Numbered from the stretch's first letter, positions 52,040 through 62,252 are shown. The stretch is 64,000 nt of DNA from Symploca sp. SIO2C1 (GCA_010692635.1 JAAHGL010000025.1:1-64000), one strand, 5' to 3'. A program made the numbers and translations. Notes: a model not told the origin generated them from the letters alone.

Positions 52040-53821
52040 CTAAACCATCATCACTCCTTCAATAGGTCTTGCCCCCATCGCTCCGGAATAAACCAAACCC
52101 CGGTGGGTATCCAGAGTCACAATTGCTCCATCTCGAATCAGCTGGGTAGCATTTTTTACTCCGACAATCACCGGTACTCCCAAGCGCAGGCCAATCACTG
52201 CGGCATGACTGGTGAGACTCTCCTCTTCTGTGATAATTCCTGCTGCCTTGCGAATTGTATCTACAAACTCGGCATTGGTTGAAGGTGTAACTAGAATTTC
52301 ACCATGATTAAAATGCCCAACATCCCTAACACCGTAAGCTACACGCGCCAAACCACTCACAGAACTTTGACCAATGCCAATACCTTGTCCGAGAACAGCA
52401 GTTACTACCTCTACTTTAATTAAGTCAGTTGAACCTGGAACTCCCTGGAGAGTGCCAGCAGTCATCACGACTAAATCTCCTTCTCGTAGGAGTTGCTTTT
52501 CTTCAGCTACATTGATTGCTGCTTTGAAGGTTTGACCGGTAGAAGGTAAATCTAGCACCAACAAGGGTTTGACTCCCCACACTAGTTGTAGTTGCCTTGC
52601 CACATCTACATTGGGAGTCACAGCTAAAATGGGTTTTTGAGGTCGGAATTTAGAGACATTCCTGGCTGTAGAACCAGTCTTGGTTAAGGTCATAATCGCT
52701 GAAGCATCCAATTGCTCTGCAATCTGACCTACTGCGTGGGAAATGGCATTGGGAATCGAGCGTTTAGTTTCACGAGCATTGCAAACAATTTGCTCCTGCT
52801 CAATACGTCGGGCAACTTGTGCCATGGTTGCCACTGCTTCTACTGGGTATTTGCCGACAGCAGTTTCATTGGAGAGCATCACTGCATCGGTACCATCAAG
52901 AATAGCATTAGCTACATCGGAAACCTCTGCACGGGTAGGTCGGGGGGAGTTAACCATACTATCCAGCATCTGGGTGGCAGTAATTACGGGGATTCCCAGT
53001 TGATTAGAAGTAGCAATCAGTCGCTTTTGCAGAATAGGGACATCTTCCGCTGGCAGTTCAACTCCCAAATCACCCCTAGCAACCATCACCCCATCAGCAA
53101 GGGAGAGAATTGCATCCATTTGTTCAATGGCTTCATGCTTTTCAATCTTGACAATCACCGGTACTTCCTTTCCGGCAGTTTCAATTAAGTCTTTAATTTC
53201 CAGTACATCTTGGGGGTTACGGACAAAACTCAGAGCAACCCAATCAACTCCTTGATCCAGACCAAAGATCAAATCCTGCCGGTCTTTATCTGTAAGAGCT
53301 TTGATTGAAAGATAGACACCGGGGAAATTGACACCTTTGTTATTAGAGAGAGGACCACCGACAACCACGCGACAGTGTAAGGCGCCTTGAGCTTGATCTA
53401 CCTCTTCGACTTTCATTTCAACTTTGCCATCATCCAGGAGGATGGTAGCACCCCCTGGCACTTCATCTGCTAAGGGTTTATAGGTGACAGAACTGATGGA
53501 CTCAGTACCAGGAACTGATTTACTGGTTAAGGTAAAGCGATCGCCTCTTTTAACTACAATCGAACCATTTTCAAACCGCCCCAAGCGAATTTTTGGACCT
53601 TGCAAGTCTTGCAAAATAGCCACTGGTTGATTGAGTTCAAACGCGGTTTGGCGAATCAAGCGAATATTGCGGTGGTGATCTTCATGGGTGCCGTGAGAAA
53701 AGTTGAGTCGCAAAGTTGTAGCACCGGCTTTGATGAGTTCTTTGAGAACCTCTGGGCGACTGGTTGCAGGTCCAATCGTAGCAACAATTTTTGTCCGACG
53801 CAGAGAATTTCGCAATTGCAT
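52040..53821 (-). CDS. pyk: Pyruvate kinase with C-terminal PEP-utiliser-like domain
   Basis: The 593-residue enzyme converts PEP and ADP to pyruvate and ATP in glycolysis. The TIM-barrel core has TKIVATIGPATSRPEVLKEL, LRLNFSHGTHEDH, IVKIEKHEAIEQMDAILSLA, MVARGDLGVELPAEDVPILQ and ATQMLDSMVNSPRPTRAEV. The C-terminal allosteric domain includes MTLTKTGSTARNVSKFRPQ. An extra domain (about 490-585), typical of cyanobacterial and bacillar PykF, resembles the phosphohistidine domain of PEP synthases (GIITEEESLTSHAAVIGLRL, GVPVIVGV). The start is plausible. It is monocistronic. Confidence 0.95.
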   Translation of the reverse strand: MQLRNSLRRTKIVATIGPATSRPEVLKELIKAGATTLRLNFSHGTHEDHHRNIRLIRQTAFELNQPVAILQDLQGPKIRLGRFENGSIVVKRGDRFTLTSKSVPGTESISSVTYKPLADEVPGGATILLDDGKVEMKVEEVDQAQGALHCRVVVGGPLSNNKGVNFPGVYLSIKALTDKDRQDLIFGLDQGVDWVALSFVRNPQDVLEIKDLIETAGKEVPVIVKIEKHEAIEQMDAILSLADGVMVARGDLGVELPAEDVPILQKRLIATSNQLGIPVITATQMLDSMVNSPRPTRAEVSDVANAILDGTDAVMLSNETAVGKYPVEAVATMAQVARRIEQEQIVCNARETKRSIPNAISHAVGQIAEQLDASAIMTLTKTGSTARNVSKFRPQKPILAVTPNVDVARQLQLVWGVKPLLVLDLPSTGQTFKAAINVAEEKQLLREGDLVVMTAGTLQGVPGSTDLIKVEVVTAVLGQGIGIGQSSVSGLARVAYGVRDVGHFNHGEILVTPSTNAEFVDTIRKAAGIITEEESLTSHAAVIGLRLGVPVIVGVKNATQLIRDGAIVTLDTHRGLVYSGAMGARPIEGVMMV

Positions 53822-53996
53822 AGGAACTTCAGGAAAAGGATTTGAGTTACGGCACCATCGAGCGGATTAGCTAAGTAGGTTTGCTACAGCTAAGACAACC
53901 TGCTCAAGGAATACTTTTGGCTATAGTTTGACAGATTTTTGCACCAATTTAATAACTTGTTGTTTGTCCTTTGTCCTTGGCAGCAATAAGTAATGA

Positions 53997-55265
53997 CTAA
54001 TAACCAAGTAACCAATCCCTGTTGAGTCCGATCGCACCTTTGAGTTTAGCCTCCCTGAGATTAGTGTTGCTCAGATTAACATCAACTAAGATTGCAAGTC
54101 CCAAATCTGCTTGAGATAGATTAGCATGACTCAAGTTAGCTCCCCTCAAATTTGCTCCCCTCAAGTCGCATAAAGTTAAGTTGGTATAAGTTAAGTTAGC
54201 ACCATTAAGCTGACTACTAATGAGACTGGCTCTTTCGAGGGTAGCACCTACTAGAGAAGCACTGGTTAACTTAGCAGAATAGAGTTGGGCTTCTCGCAAA
54301 TCAGCACCGTTCAAATTTGCATTAGTAAGATTGGCACTGTGCAAGTAAGCAGCGTGGAGTTTTGCACCGGTTAGTTGGGCATCTGTGAGCTGTGTACTCC
54401 CAAATTTAGCATTTGTTAAATTAGCGTTGGTCAGATTCGCCCCCCTTAGATTAGCACGGCTGAAACCTGTTCCCTGTAGCATCGCTCCTTGGAAGTTAGC
54501 ACCCCTAACATCTGCAACTGCAAAGCTAGCATATTTTAAATCCACTTCCTGAAACTGAGTATTTCTCAGTACTGCACCATTGAAGTCCGCATGTAGTAAA
54601 TAAGCCTGATACAAATTAGCATTGCTTAAGTTAGCATTATCGGCGTTAACAGTATCCAGATTGGCTCCACTCAGATTAGCTCCTATAAGGCTAGCACCTC
54701 TAATGTCTGCTTTCCTCAATTTTGCTTCTTTTAAATTCGCTCCTCTTAAATTAGAAGCTGCTAAGTTGGTTTTCGTCAGGTTGGCTCCCTCCAAATTTCC
54801 ACCAGTCAGGTTAGCATGATCTACTCGGGCTTCCTGAAAGTTAGCATCAATCATTAAAGCAGTAGAAAGGTTAGCAGCATACAAATCAGCTCCCTGTAGG
54901 TTGGTATCTTGCAAATCAGTTATAGTTTTATCTTGCCTTCTCCTCAGATTTGCCCTTCTCAATTGTGCTTTAGTCAGGTTTGCTCCCGTTAGCTTAGCTC
55001 CAGTTAACTTAGCTCCATTCAAGTCAGCTTGAACCAGGTTTGCTCCCTCAAGCTGAGCACCGCTGAGGTTTGCTCCCCTGAGGTTTGCTTCCTGGAGATT
55101 AGCAATACTTAGTTGAGCATCTGTCAAGTCACATTCAGGACAAGCATTTGTTTTCTTTAGTTGTTCTAGATGTTCTGGGTTAGCTGCCTTAGCGGTAGTG
55201 GTTAATCCTGAGATGATCAACCACGAACAGGTAACCATTAAAACTAATTGTTGCACTTTGACCAT
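53997..55265 (-). CDS. Exported pentapeptide-repeat protein, long form
   Basis: The 422-residue protein has a signal peptide (MVKVQQLVLMVTCSWLIISG, cleavage after AKA at about 27), a short Cys-containing head (LEQLKKTNACPECDLTDAQL) and about 70 pentapeptides of the A(N/D)LxG type with a break at RRRQDKTITDLQDTNLQGAD. It forms a long right-handed quadrilateral beta-helix, probably in the periplasm or lumen. The head motif with two Cys (CPEC) is common in cyanobacterial members. Function unknown. The 3' end is followed by a 175-bp gap before pyk. Confidence 0.85.
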   Translation of the reverse strand: MVKVQQLVLMVTCSWLIISGLTTTAKAANPEHLEQLKKTNACPECDLTDAQLSIANLQEANLRGANLSGAQLEGANLVQADLNGAKLTGAKLTGANLTKAQLRRANLRRRQDKTITDLQDTNLQGADLYAANLSTALMIDANFQEARVDHANLTGGNLEGANLTKTNLAASNLRGANLKEAKLRKADIRGASLIGANLSGANLDTVNADNANLSNANLYQAYLLHADFNGAVLRNTQFQEVDLKYASFAVADVRGANFQGAMLQGTGFSRANLRGANLTNANLTNAKFGSTQLTDAQLTGAKLHAAYLHSANLTNANLNGADLREAQLYSAKLTSASLVGATLERASLISSQLNGANLTYTNLTLCDLRGANLRGANLSHANLSQADLGLAILVDVNLSNTNLREAKLKGAIGLNRDWLLGY

Positions 55266-55290
55266 TCGGGATTATCAAATTTCAGAAATA

Positions 55291-55666
55291 TCATATCTCC
55301 GGCTCAATTCCTGCAGCTTTTAATTGTGCCATCAATGCTTCAGCTCGCCGTCGTTCCTGCTCAGCTCGCTGCCTTTCTTGCTCTACTAACTCAATTCCCC
55401 AAGGCAACATTTGCCCATTTTCATCCCACCAGCGTAACCAATAACCTGTACGATTACTCTTGGTTCCTTGCCATACACCAAGGAATAAACCTAGACTCTC
55501 AATCCAATAATGTATCTTCTCGCAACTGCCCTGCTTGTTCTAAACTCTCGCTTAGTGCTACGGCTAATAAGGGCTGATCGATATTATCCACAGGTTCATC
55601 TGGTAAGGAAAAATCATCAGGTAACTTCTCCCAAGTGATTTTATACTTAGTTGTTACAACTGGCAT
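55291..55666 (-). pseudogene. Uma2 family (DUF820) gene with internal deletion
   Basis: The first 54 codons (MPVVTTKYKITWEKLPDDFS, DQPLLAVALSESLEQAGQL) are a Uma2 N-terminus ending in a stop. A shifted frame then resumes with ESLGLFLGVWQGTKSNRTGY, WLRWWDENGQMLPWGIELVE and the Glu/Arg-rich coiled coil QERQRAEQERRRAEALMAQL to the TGA at 55291. The PD-(D/E)XK catalytic centre is absent. The gene has lost about 100 codons and its frame. An intact Uma2 gene is at 59381-60196. Confidence 0.8.
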
Positions 55667-55727
55667 AGTGCATGGTCTCCCTATCCGTCAGTCCTAATGC
55701 AATTGTAGATAAGTCTAACCGTGAACT

Positions 55728-57479
55728 CTACTTCTTCACAAAGAAGTCCCTTGGATGGCAATTATCAGACTGGCTCACTTCTAATGGTAAAAAGATAGTC
55801 ATTACCTCTGCCTCTTGGGGTCGCTGTCGGACAATCAATTTTCCTCCTAAGGCTTGGAAGAGGTTTTTGGTAACGTTGAGATTTAAACTGAGACTGCCAG
55901 TTTCTGGTTGGAACATCAATAGCTGACCAATCGATTTTACTGTTGGACAACTTGCCTGAGAATCTTCCAGTGAGTTACCCGTGTGTGAGGGGTCTGGCTG
56001 AGACTGGAATTGCAACTTTAGCTGGTTCCCAGCAGGAGTAACATGCAGCTGGATGTGACTTCCTGTAGGAAGAGAACGAGTGAAATTCTCCATCAAGCCG
56101 GTTAATACCTGATCGAGGAGATTAGGATTACTTACGACAGTTGGGAGTTGCTGGGGCAAAATAACATCTAGGGTTAAGTCTCGACGCTGCGCCTGCTTTT
56201 GCCAGCGAGGGATACTTTGACCAAAAATCTGAGCCAAAGACATGGAGGTGAGGTTAACCGACTTTTGCTTGACTGCTGCTGTTTCTAACTCTGCTGCACG
56301 GAAAATTAACTCCATGCGGTTGATTTGCTCGGTACACTCGTGGTCAATAATTTCTAGACGTCGCTTTACTTCTGGAGCCAAGTCACGACGTTTGAGTAGC
56401 AGTTTAGTTAGGGTACGAATGGTAGTCAGAGGTGTTCGGATTTCATGAGTCAGAGCTTGCAGCAGTTCTACATCAGGGGTTGCTTCCTCGGAATTAGCAA
56501 TTTTCTTGACACCTCGCTCCTCATTTTTCACCATTGGTTGCCAATGAGGCTGCTCGTCTTGATTAAAGCTTGGTTGCTGCTTATTCTGGAGAGTTGTACC
56601 AGTTGCGATCGCTTGCTTGCTCGTTTTAATTGAGTGGTGAGGAGATTTGAAGATATTGCTACCAGACTCCGTGAGTTCTGATTGAGCAATTAAGTGTTCA
56701 CAAGGAACTGATATGGTATCGATCTGTTCTGTTTTACTTTGAGCTGGTAGATTCTGGAGGAGCAGACGACTAAATTGCATCACAGTTCGGTAATCCGGCG
56801 TCTGCGGTGCAAACTTTTGGACTAAAGTCTCTATGTGGTCGAGTTGATGGGAGCTAGTTAATAATATCCGAGGATATAGAGATGCCCAAGCTTTTTGAAC
56901 GTCTTTGGGATCGAAGGAAAAGCGAAAGGCTGGCATGCCATGGTTGTTTTTCCCCGCAGCCATAACTAAACTAAAGCTATTGGTGAAAATTACACAGAAC
57001 TGTTCTTTTGTCAAGGGATCACCTGGGAGCAAAGGTAGCTCATAGGCAGTACTAGTAATCTGTTTAGTCTGGCAGGTTGTGGCAGGGGGAAGTAAAAAAG
57101 GCATCCAAGCCAAGGGATTGAATGGTTCGTAAGTAAAAACTCCTGTCTGGAAATGAGCAAGTACATCTGGATGACATAAGACTGGCGCAGGACCGGCGAT
57201 AATCAGTCCTTGAAGTGATGACTGATGACAACCACCCGCATCTGACTCAGAAGGTGCGATCATCCCTTTGGGATGGCGCTGCGCGATCGCTTCCAATAGT
57301 AACTGTTCTAGGGAAGTAATCGCACTTGACCATTCCCGCTGGGCTTTGGCTATTGCGATATCATGTTCTTTTATCTTGCGACTGGCTGTATCTTCTTGAG
57401 CAACCTGCTTCTGGGAACCAGTCTGTTCAGACTGGGTCAAAATTTCACTTAAGCTGGGCAAAAACCATTTTTGGACCAC
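55728..57479 (-). CDS. Histidine kinase-like protein with degenerate ATP site
   Basis: The 583-residue protein is cyanobacterial in type, without a membrane segment. The N-terminal half (1-330) is a sensor-like region of no recognised family (GGCHQSSLQGLIIAGPAPVL, LTKEQFCVIFTNSFSLVMAA). HisKA carries the H-box LTHEIRTPLTTIRTLTKLLL (His about 342). The HATPase part keeps an N-box-like LDQVLTGLMENFTRS but lacks the usual DxGxG and GxGLGL glycine motifs (GSLSLNLNVTKNLF in place of G2). It may therefore bind ATP weakly, or act as a scaffold or a member of a divergent kinase group. No response regulator is adjacent. Confidence 0.8.
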   Translation of the reverse strand: MVQKWFLPSLSEILTQSEQTGSQKQVAQEDTASRKIKEHDIAIAKAQREWSSAITSLEQLLLEAIAQRHPKGMIAPSESDAGGCHQSSLQGLIIAGPAPVLCHPDVLAHFQTGVFTYEPFNPLAWMPFLLPPATTCQTKQITSTAYELPLLPGDPLTKEQFCVIFTNSFSLVMAAGKNNHGMPAFRFSFDPKDVQKAWASLYPRILLTSSHQLDHIETLVQKFAPQTPDYRTVMQFSRLLLQNLPAQSKTEQIDTISVPCEHLIAQSELTESGSNIFKSPHHSIKTSKQAIATGTTLQNKQQPSFNQDEQPHWQPMVKNEERGVKKIANSEEATPDVELLQALTHEIRTPLTTIRTLTKLLLKRRDLAPEVKRRLEIIDHECTEQINRMELIFRAAELETAAVKQKSVNLTSMSLAQIFGQSIPRWQKQAQRRDLTLDVILPQQLPTVVSNPNLLDQVLTGLMENFTRSLPTGSHIQLHVTPAGNQLKLQFQSQPDPSHTGNSLEDSQASCPTVKSIGQLLMFQPETGSLSLNLNVTKNLFQALGGKLIVRQRPQEAEVMTIFLPLEVSQSDNCHPRDFFVKK

Positions 57480-57630
57480 GATCTATCACCATTCACTGGG
57501 AGTCCAGTAGTTACAAATTTTTATTCTCTTGATTAAGAGGATAACCATATTATTCATCCTTCAAAGGTAGTAGAACCGAACTTATCAGTCGCAATTGCCG
57601 TTGCTCCTGGGTGGAGATATTTGCACTCAC

Positions 57631-57662
57631 CAATTCCCAATTCCCAATTCCCAATTCCCAAT
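57631..57662. repeat. Heptanucleotide array (CCCAATT)n at the hrcA 3' end
   Basis: About four and a half copies of CCCAATT end two bases before the hrcA stop codon on the minus strand. Confidence 0.85.
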
Positions 57663-57663
57663 A

Positions 57664-58740
57664 TCAAGCCGGTTGACTCAAAGTATCAGTCAGATAATCA
57701 GCAGCAGTTTTCACTAGAGCGATCGCATTTTCGTAAATCATCCGAGTTGGTCCGAGGATACCCACACTCCCAACAGGTAAATTATCCTGCTGATAAGTCG
57801 CACAAACTAGGGTACAGGTGCGCATTGGTTCTAGGGGATTTTCTGAGCCAATGCGCACTTTCACCTGAGACTTTGATTTTAGGGAATTCGGTAACTCAAA
57901 GATTACCGGCCATAGTTGCTCCTGTTCCTCTTCCAAAAGGTGCAAAAGCATCTGGACTTGTTGCAACTCAGAAAATTCTGGTTGACGCAACACCTCTGAA
58001 AGTCCACGAATCATAATAGGTGTAGGAACAGATGGTTGAGCACGACGGTTCAACTGAACTAGTAAAGTCTTCAAAAAATCTCCATATCGGGCAAATTCTC
58101 TGTCTAGTTCACTGCCATCTAAGGTAGCGAGTTCACCCAGTGTTCGTCCCCGCAACTTACTATTCAAAAAATTTGATAATATCTGTAACTCCCGCTCTAC
58201 ATTCGATCCATCTGCTAGACTCTCATCCTCTGATTGAGGTAGTTCCATCAAAATAGATTGGGTTTCATAGGCATCTGTCACCACAATCAACATTGCTTGT
58301 CCTACCTCAATCTGCACTAACTGCAAATGCCGTAAGCGAGTAGTACGATTTTGAGGCATAGTAATTAAGGCAATGTAACCACTGATGCCAGCCAAGATCT
58401 GCGCCGCATCTCGCAGTAGTGCCTCAAAACTAGCATCTTCACATTTCAACTGGTCTGCGAATAAATGCTCAACTTTACGTCCTAAGGTATCCGAAGGAGT
58501 CATCAGTCGATCTACATAAATGCGGTAGCCAGAGTCAGAGGGAATCCTTCCCGCAGAGGTATGGGGTTGATACAAAAAGCCAGATTTTTCCAAAGCACCC
58601 ATACAAGTGCGAATTGTCGCAGGACTGACACTAAGATTGTATTCCTGTGCCAAGGCTTTGGAACCTACTGGTTCTGCCGTCGCAATGTAGTGACGGATAG
58701 TACAAGCAAGAATATGTTGTTGTCGATTAGTCAGACGCAT
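57664..58740 (-). CDS. hrcA: Heat-inducible transcription repressor HrcA
   Basis: This 358-residue repressor binds CIRCE operators and controls groE/hsp genes. The N-terminal winged helix [40 protein letters not shown] is followed by the [24 protein letters not shown] segment, and the C-terminal GAF-like/dimer domain ends [20 protein letters not shown]. Length and motifs are complete. In cyanobacteria its activity is thought to depend on GroEL folding. No CIRCE element is visible upstream. The next gene on the same strand is the rhodanese, 231 bp upstream. Confidence 0.95.
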   Translation of the reverse strand: MRLTNRQQHILACTIRHYIATAEPVGSKALAQEYNLSVSPATIRTCMGALEKSGFLYQPHTSAGRIPSDSGYRIYVDRLMTPSDTLGRKVEHLFADQLKCEDASFEALLRDAAQILAGISGYIALITMPQNRTTRLRHLQLVQIEVGQAMLIVVTDAYETQSILMELPQSEDESLADGSNVERELQILSNFLNSKLRGRTLGELATLDGSELDREFARYGDFLKTLLVQLNRRAQPSVPTPIMIRGLSEVLRQPEFSELQQVQMLLHLLEEEQEQLWPVIFELPNSLKSKSQVKVRIGSENPLEPMRTCTLVCATYQQDNLPVGSVGILGPTRMIYENAIALVKTAADYLTDTLSQPA

Positions 58741-58930
58741 CTACTCGTCAAATATGAACAACCACTGAACTCAATCAGATTTCAGAAAGATGCAGATCCT
58801 ATTAGCGTTGTTTTCAAGATAACAGAAGAAGCTCTTAGCTGTGGATTGAATTGAACTTCTAGCTAGTGCAGTGGGGCAGAAATAACCCACCAACCATAAA
58901 CGAAAAAGCAGATACCATCAATTTTTCAGT

Positions 58931-58970
58931 CTTCTGCCTTCTGCCTTCTGCCTCCTGCCTCCTGCCTTCT
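58931..58970. repeat. Heptanucleotide array (TTCTGCC/TCCTGCC)n
   Basis: About five and a half copies of CTGCCTT/CTGCCTC lie directly after the rhodanese stop codon (minus strand). Confidence 0.85.
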
Positions 58971-58971
58971 A

Positions 58972-59328
58972 TTAGTACTGAGGAATACTATAATCGACCC
59001 TGAGTGAGTAGGCATCAATACCACCTGCCACATTTTTGACATTGGTGAATCCTTGAGTAATCAACCACTGACACATTTGAGCTGAGCGACTGCCATGATG
59101 ACAGATTACCAAGGTTTCGGTGTGAGGGTCAAAACGAGTAGTAATTTGGTCAGACCATTCGGCAAATTCACTCAAGGGTAGTATCTCAAAGCCTTCGATT
59201 TTAGCGATCGCAATTTCCTGTTGTTCTCGCACATCAATCAGCTGTAGAGCTTCTGGAGACTCTGCTATCCTTTGAGCTAGTTGTTCAACACTGATTTCGG
59301 GAATGGTTTGAAAAGATTGTGCTGCCAT
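58972..59328 (-). CDS. Rhodanese-like domain protein
   Basis: This single-domain sulfurtransferase-like protein (118 residues from ATG 59328) has ISVEQLAQRIAESPEALQLI, DVREQQEIAIAKIEGFEILP and the active-site loop TLVICHHGSRSAQMCQWLIT with the persulphide Cys about residue 77, then GFTNVKNVAGGIDAYS. Such proteins move sulphur or act as redox or stress proteins. An upstream ATG at 59367 would add 13 residues (MVVGLLFSKIQNS) that are not conserved in the family. Confidence 0.85.
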   Translation of the reverse strand: MAAQSFQTIPEISVEQLAQRIAESPEALQLIDVREQQEIAIAKIEGFEILPLSEFAEWSDQITTRFDPHTETLVICHHGSRSAQMCQWLITQGFTNVKNVAGGIDAYSLRVDYSIPQY

Positions 59329-59380
59329 CGAATTTTGTATTTTTGAAAAAAGCAATCCCACTACCAACGCACTAACAAAA

Positions 59381-60196
59381 TTAGGGCAAGCTATTGGGAT
59401 CGATACCTAATTGTAAAAGGCGATCGCGTAATTGTTGGTTTTTCCGTCGTTCCTCCTCTACAGTAGCTTCTGCGCGCTCGGCTCTTTGTTGTTCGCGCTC
59501 GGCTCGTTCGTCTGGTGTAGGAATCCACTCTCCGAACTGATCATAAAAGCGCAACCACAATCCTTCTACTCCCTCATAACTCCCCTGCCATAATCCCAAA
59601 CCCAACCTCAACTCCTCTAACCACAACTTGCCTTCAGATAGCTCTATTGCCTTGTATTTCCCCGACTGCAAAACAAAACACCGAAACTGATTCTTATAGC
59701 GGTCGTAGATCATATAATAAGGGATTTGTAGGATTTGTTCGTAAACCTCCCATTTCGTTGGTCTTGCTTCGTCTTTGCGTTCCGTTTTCCCCAAATCCTC
59801 ATTCTCCGTACCTGGAGAAGCTAATTCTACTACCAGAAAAGGACTCACTTGTTCTTGCCAAATTACATAACTCAGGCGTAAATCTTGTTGATTGGTACTA
59901 CGCCTGGCACCCAAGACCAAAAACCAATCTGGTCGCTTGTACCATAGAGGATGTTTGCTGTCATAGTAGAGATTCAGATCCCTGGCAATAAAATAATCCT
60001 GTTGAGGGTAGCGAGGAGATTGACAGGTCTTTTTTAATAAATCTGGTTGAAAATCATGAAATTCGTCATGCAAACCGGGCTCCTCTGGATCTTCGCTCGG
60101 CAAATCGTACATAGTCGGCAGATTGCTCCCCTTCTTGGGTGGGTTCTGCCTTAAGTGAAGAGGCGGAATTTGAACCATGAGTGAATGGAATAACAC
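59381..60196 (-). CDS. Uma2 family (DUF820) PD-(D/E)XK-like protein
   Basis: The 271-residue protein is one of the many Uma2 proteins of cyanobacteria, with a restriction-endonuclease-like fold. Seen are YFIARDLNLYYDSKHPLWYK, RPDWFLVLGARRS, SPFLVVELASPGTENEDLGK (the Asp in PDW, Glu in VELASP and the following KT are the catalytic pattern), KWEVYEQILQIPYYMIYDRY and a charged C-terminal coiled coil. The biological role is unknown. The true start may be at the MYDLPS methionine (about residue 29), since the N-terminal 28 residues are atypical. Confidence 0.85.
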   Translation of the reverse strand: MLFHSLMVQIPPLHLRQNPPKKGSNLPTMYDLPSEDPEEPGLHDEFHDFQPDLLKKTCQSPRYPQQDYFIARDLNLYYDSKHPLWYKRPDWFLVLGARRSTNQQDLRLSYVIWQEQVSPFLVVELASPGTENEDLGKTERKDEARPTKWEVYEQILQIPYYMIYDRYKNQFRCFVLQSGKYKAIELSEGKLWLEELRLGLGLWQGSYEGVEGLWLRFYDQFGEWIPTPDERAEREQQRAERAEATVEEERRKNQQLRDRLLQLGIDPNSLP

Positions 60197-60225
60197 GCTC
60201 TATCAAACAAGTGTACCCCATTCAT

Positions 60226-60300
60226 TAGTACAAATGACCAATGACAAATAACCAATGACAAACAACAAATGACAAACAACAAATAACCAATAACAAACCT
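60226..60300. repeat. Irregular CAAATGA/CAAATAA repeats
   Basis: Repeated words ACAAATGACCAATGACAAAT of period about 7-14 lie upstream of the DUF3352 gene. It is the inverse-complement type of the TTATTTG repeats at 17703 and 40607. Confidence 0.7.
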
Positions 60301-60365
60301 ATAATTAAGCGTGGAATTGGGATAATTTCTCGCTCAATTGCCTGCAGACGCCGTCGGAACCAATC

Positions 60366-62120
60366 ATGAAGCTACGCTCGTTTTTTTATACCCTGGCTGC
60401 CTTTGTTACTGTACTCGTAATGAGTGCTGTGTGGGGCTTTTTCTGGTTAACTTCCCAAAGTCCACTAAATTTACTACAGGAAGTTGCCATAACTAAACCA
60501 ACTGCTGCCATTTTTGTACCAAAGCAGGCATCAGTCATGACATCAGTGCTGGTAAATCCAGACCGATTGGAGGAATTTCGGCAACTGGTAGCCCGTCCTT
60601 TAAATCGACGGCAATCCCGTGCTGAATTGAACCAACTGGAAAAAAGCTTGCTGGAAAATGCCAGTGTTGATTTAGACTATCGGCGAGATATCCAATCCTG
60701 GCTAGGGGATGAAATCACTCTAGCTGTAATGTCCTTAGACTATGACCGTAACCCAGAAAATAGTCAGCAACCAGGGTATTTGCTAGCAGTCACTACCAAA
60801 GACGCAGAAAAGGCACGGGAGTTTCTGCAACTGTTTTATTCTAAGCAATCGATCGCTGGTATTGTAGATATTGCCTTTGAACAGTACAAAGGTGTTAACT
60901 TGATTTATCGCCGTCCCTTAGGAGCTGTTCAAACATCTACTGTAGGTACTAACTCTAGCAATATACCTGAAACTTTAACCAGTGCGGTGGTAGGCGATCG
61001 CTTTGTCTTGTTTGCCAATCACCCCAAAGTACTGAAAGCTGCTATCAATAATGTCCAAGCAGCTAATCTCAGTTTGGATAATGATGCTGTATACGAGCAA
61101 ACATTAGAGAGCCTCACGGAACCCAGAATTGGTCTAAGTTTTGTTAATATTCCTGCTGTAGCAGCTTGGATTTCTAATCAACCAACACTAGTGCGAGATA
61201 GCTTGCAGGATTCTGAGACTCTAGCTATTGCTCTGAATTTGAATCGTCAGGGATTGCTGGCGCAAACTGCTTTACTTGGTACACAGCCAAGTAATCTTAA
61301 CCTCAAGCCTGTCTTAGAGCAGCCAGTCAGTGCTTTAGAGTATATTCCTGCTTCTAGTGCTTTAGCTGTCGCTGGTACTGATTTGAATGAACTTTGGCAT
61401 CGCCTGTCTACAGGAGCTGAAAGTGATGAACTGCTCAAAGCACTGGTTAACCAATCCCTTAGTAGTTTGCAGTCTAGTTTGAATATTCAACTACCTCAGG
61501 ATATTTTCAGTTGGGTACAAGGGGAATATGCCATCTCACAGTTACCTCGTTCAGACAAAGCTAATCCTGATTGGCTTTTTGTCGCCGAAAAGACTGATAA
61601 GGTAACAGCTGATGAGTCTATTGAATATTTAGACAATCTTGCTAGGCAACGGGGACTGAGTGTAGGGATTCTAAATCTAGGAGAACAAACCATCACTGTC
61701 TGGACAAAGTTGACAACATCTGCTAAGTCAAGGGCTGGTAAAGATAACAGTTTGATGAGGTTAGAAGCAAAAGTTTATGGAGTTCACGCAGCGGTAGGAG
61801 ATTATGAGATTTTCACTAGTTCAGTTGATGCCATGGATCAAGCACTGGGGGGAGCATCTAATTCTCTATTAAACAGTGGGAATTTCCAAGAAGCGATCGC
61901 TCCGTTACCTCTTCCCAATGATGGTTATCTGTATGTCGATTGGAGAAAAAGTGAAGCTTTCCTCAAGGAGCAGCTACCAATTGTGCGAGTATTAGAATTG
62001 GTAGGAAAACCCTTATTTGAGCATTTGCGATCGCTTAGTCTGAGCAGTTACGGCATTGACAATGGCATCCAACGGAGCAAGGTATTTTTACGCTTGGATA
62101 ATCCGCAGGAAGGAAAATAA
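60366..62120 (+). CDS. DUF3352 domain protein, membrane-anchored
   Basis: The 584-residue protein has one N-terminal membrane helix (FFYTLAAFVTVLVMSAVWGF, residues 6-25) and a long extracytoplasmic domain of the cyanobacterial DUF3352 type (PTAAIFVPKQASVMTSVLVN; DYRRDIQSWLGDEITLAVMS; PGYLLAVTTKDAEKAREFLQ; ISSALAVAGTDLNELWHRLS-like; NDGYLYVDWRKSEAFLKEQL). Function is unknown. It probably acts in the periplasm or lumen. It is monocistronic and followed by an AGAATTT heptamer array. Confidence 0.85.
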   Translation: MKLRSFFYTLAAFVTVLVMSAVWGFFWLTSQSPLNLLQEVAITKPTAAIFVPKQASVMTSVLVNPDRLEEFRQLVARPLNRRQSRAELNQLEKSLLENASVDLDYRRDIQSWLGDEITLAVMSLDYDRNPENSQQPGYLLAVTTKDAEKAREFLQLFYSKQSIAGIVDIAFEQYKGVNLIYRRPLGAVQTSTVGTNSSNIPETLTSAVVGDRFVLFANHPKVLKAAINNVQAANLSLDNDAVYEQTLESLTEPRIGLSFVNIPAVAAWISNQPTLVRDSLQDSETLAIALNLNRQGLLAQTALLGTQPSNLNLKPVLEQPVSALEYIPASSALAVAGTDLNELWHRLSTGAESDELLKALVNQSLSSLQSSLNIQLPQDIFSWVQGEYAISQLPRSDKANPDWLFVAEKTDKVTADESIEYLDNLARQRGLSVGILNLGEQTITVWTKLTTSAKSRAGKDNSLMRLEAKVYGVHAAVGDYEIFTSSVDAMDQALGGASNSLLNSGNFQEAIAPLPLPNDGYLYVDWRKSEAFLKEQLPIVRVLELVGKPLFEHLRSLSLSSYGIDNGIQRSKVFLRLDNPQEGK

Positions 62121-62152
62121 GAATTTAGAATTTAGAATTTAGAATTTAGAAT
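62120..62152. repeat. Heptanucleotide array (AGAATTT)n
   Basis: Four to five copies of AGAATTT start at the stop codon of the DUF3352 gene. Confidence 0.85.
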
Positions 62153-62252
62153 GGAGGAAAAATGGGGCAATCCAGGATTAAGCGTGATTTTTTGCCGAGA
62201 ATAAAGTATAAAATCTTGACTTGGCAAGTATTTTATACCAAAAAATAGATTC

